Assembly: GCF_016908595.1 (NCBI RefSeq)
Contig: NZ_JAFBEC010000002.1
Location: 248,001 to 312,000 of the forward strand
Source of the DNA: Geomicrobium sediminis
GTDB taxonomy: Bacteria > Bacillota > Bacilli > Bacillales > Marinococcaceae
Reading direction: 5' to 3'
Length of the DNA: 64,000 bases
Shown here piece after piece: positions 62,999-64,000 of the stretch. Below the pieces are notes generated by a model. That model was not told the DNA's origin. It searched no databases and was given only the letters and a program-made list of their open reading frames with translations. How positions within the stretch are numbered: the first letter of the stretch is position 1; every line of letters starts with the position of its first letter. A program made the translations under genes and the position numbers.

Positions 62999-64000
62999 TT
63001 AAACGTTTTCTGAAGGTAAAACGGCTTCAATTGGCGTAAATGGTAAGTCCATTGCAACGGCAACCGCCTCATACGTTAATTTACCATCAATTGTATTTAA
63101 TCCCTTTTTAAGGTTCAGATCTTGCTGAAGCGCCGGTACTAAACCTTTGTTCGCAATCGCTGACACGTAAGGCATCGTTACGTTTGTTAAAGCGATTGTT
63201 GATGTTCTAGGAACAGCACCAGGCATGTTCGCTACGGCATAATGCAACACATCATGCTTTGTATAAACTGGATCATCATGTGTCGTAATCCGATCTGTCG
63301 TCTCAAAGATTCCGCCTTGGTCAATTGCAATATCAACGATCACTGAACCTGGCTGCATCTTCTTTATCGTTTCTTCTTTTACGAGCTTAGGCGCTTTCGC
63401 TCCTGGAATGAGGACTGCCCCAATTACCACATCTGCTTCAATAACCGATTGTTCAATCGTGACCGGATTTGAAACGAGTAAGTTCACAGAAGAACCGAAC
63501 AGATCATCAAGTTCACGAAGTCGTTGTGGACTTAGATCCAAGATTGTTACATTCGCCCCAAGTCCTAAGGCAATCTTGGCAGCGTTCGTTCCTGCAACAC
63601 CCCCGCCGATAATCGTTACTTTTCCACGACTAACTCCAGGTACACCTGCAAGTAAAATTCCTTTTCCACCTTTTGTTTTCTCGAGGTATTGAACACCCAT
63701 TTGCGTTGACATTCTTCCAGCCACTTCACTCATCGGTGTAAGTAGTGGCAATGAGCGATCGGGTAGCTGCACCGTTTCATAAGCAACTGCCGTCACTTTG
63801 CTCTCAAGTAACGCTTTCGTTAGTTCCTCTTCCGCGGCCAAGTGTAAGTATGTAAACAACTGTTGACCTTCTTTGAAATAACCGTACTCCGATTGAACCG
63901 GTTCTTTTACCTTGACGATTAATTCTTGGTCCCAAGCTTCTTGAGCAGAATCAACGATTACAGCACCTGCTTCGATGTACTGTTCATCCGTAAATCCTGA
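62999..64000 (-). CDS. ald: Alanine dehydrogenase, lacking its N-terminus in this window
   Basis: The frame is open to the right edge, so about 334 C-terminal residues are present and roughly the first 40 lie outside. NAD-dependent deamination of L-alanine to pyruvate. NAD motif [22 protein letters not shown], followed by Asp in [21 protein letters not shown] near the left part contains the catalytic Lys region, and [20 protein letters not shown] the conserved Asp. Ald supports growth on alanine and sporulation in Bacillus. Confidence 0.95.
   Translation of the reverse strand, partial: SGFTDEQYIEAGAVIVDSAQEAWDQELIVKVKEPVQSEYGYFKEGQQLFTYLHLAAEEELTKALLESKVTAVAYETVQLPDRSLPLLTPMSEVAGRMSTQMGVQYLEKTKGGKGILLAGVPGVSRGKVTIIGGGVAGTNAAKIALGLGANVTILDLSPQRLRELDDLFGSSVNLLVSNPVTIEQSVIEADVVIGAVLIPGAKAPKLVKEETIKKMQPGSVIVDIAIDQGGIFETTDRITTHDDPVYTKHDVLHYAVANMPGAVPRTSTIALTNVTMPYVSAIANKGLVPALQQDLNLKKGLNTIDGKLTYEAVAVAMDLPFTPIEAVLPSENV

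Overview
The window is a contiguous, gene-dense piece of a spore-forming Bacillaceae chromosome. Nearly every gene is single-copy housekeeping and lies on the minus strand, in an order that closely follows the sdh-to-ald region of Bacillus subtilis as I remember it (sdhCA, yslB, uvrC, trxA, etfAB, fadB, fadR, lcfA, yshE, mutSB, polX, yshB, zapA, pheTS, ysgA, sspI, ysdC, ysdB, rplT-rpmI-infC, thrS, ytxC, dnaI, dnaB, nrdR, gapB, coaE, ytaF, mutM, polA, phoRP, mdh-icd-citZ, fxsA, pyk-pfkA, accAD, ytsJ, dnaE, ytrHI, nrnA, ytpI, ytoI, ytkL, ald). Sporulation genes (sspI, ytxC, ytaF, ytrH, ytrI), T-box leaders, CcpA sites and a sigma-W promoter fix the group. A futalosine-pathway gene (mqnC) inside the dnaI-ytxC cluster and several acidic proteins suggest an alkaliphilic or halophilic relative (Bacillus halodurans-like) rather than B. 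subtilis itself; this is inference. No phage, IS element, CRISPR array, rRNA or tRNA gene was seen.

Region by region. 1-9.3 kb: respiration and fatty-acid oxidation (sdhCA, trxA, the FadR-controlled fadR-fadB-etfBA operon, lcfA) plus uvrC. 9.3-20.3 kb: DNA maintenance (mutS2, polX), zapA, yshB, the pheST operon behind a T-box, an extra SDR oxidoreductase, an rRNA methylase and sspI. 20.5-27.5 kb: ysdC, sigma-W ysdB, a brnQ transporter, the infC-rpmI-rplT operon with its L20-type leader and AUU start, and thrS behind a T-box. 27.5-34.8 kb: an acetate-type permease pair with a cre site, then nrdR-dnaB-dnaI-mqnC-ytxC. 34.9-44.3 kb: gapB with CcpN-like sites, coaE-ytaF-mutM-polA, an orphan exported protein, phoPR and a lone tatA. 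44.4-54.6 kb: central carbon (citZ-icd-mdh, pyk-pfkA, accDA, malic enzyme). 54.8-64 kb: dnaE, sporulation genes ytrHI, nrnA, ytpI, the regulator ytoI, ytkL and the 3' part of ald.

The genes form a coherent carbon and energy block: FadR and CcpA sites gate fatty-acid and acetate use, CcpN-like sites gate gluconeogenic gapB, and TCA, pyruvate-node and malonyl-CoA genes sit together. I found no convincing undescribed multi-gene system. The more unusual items are the AUU start of infC, mqnC in a replication cluster, an unrecognised exported protein between polA and phoR, a 27-residue membrane ORF after yshE, a hairpin that would cover the ytaF ribosome binding site, and a lone tatA beside phoPR.
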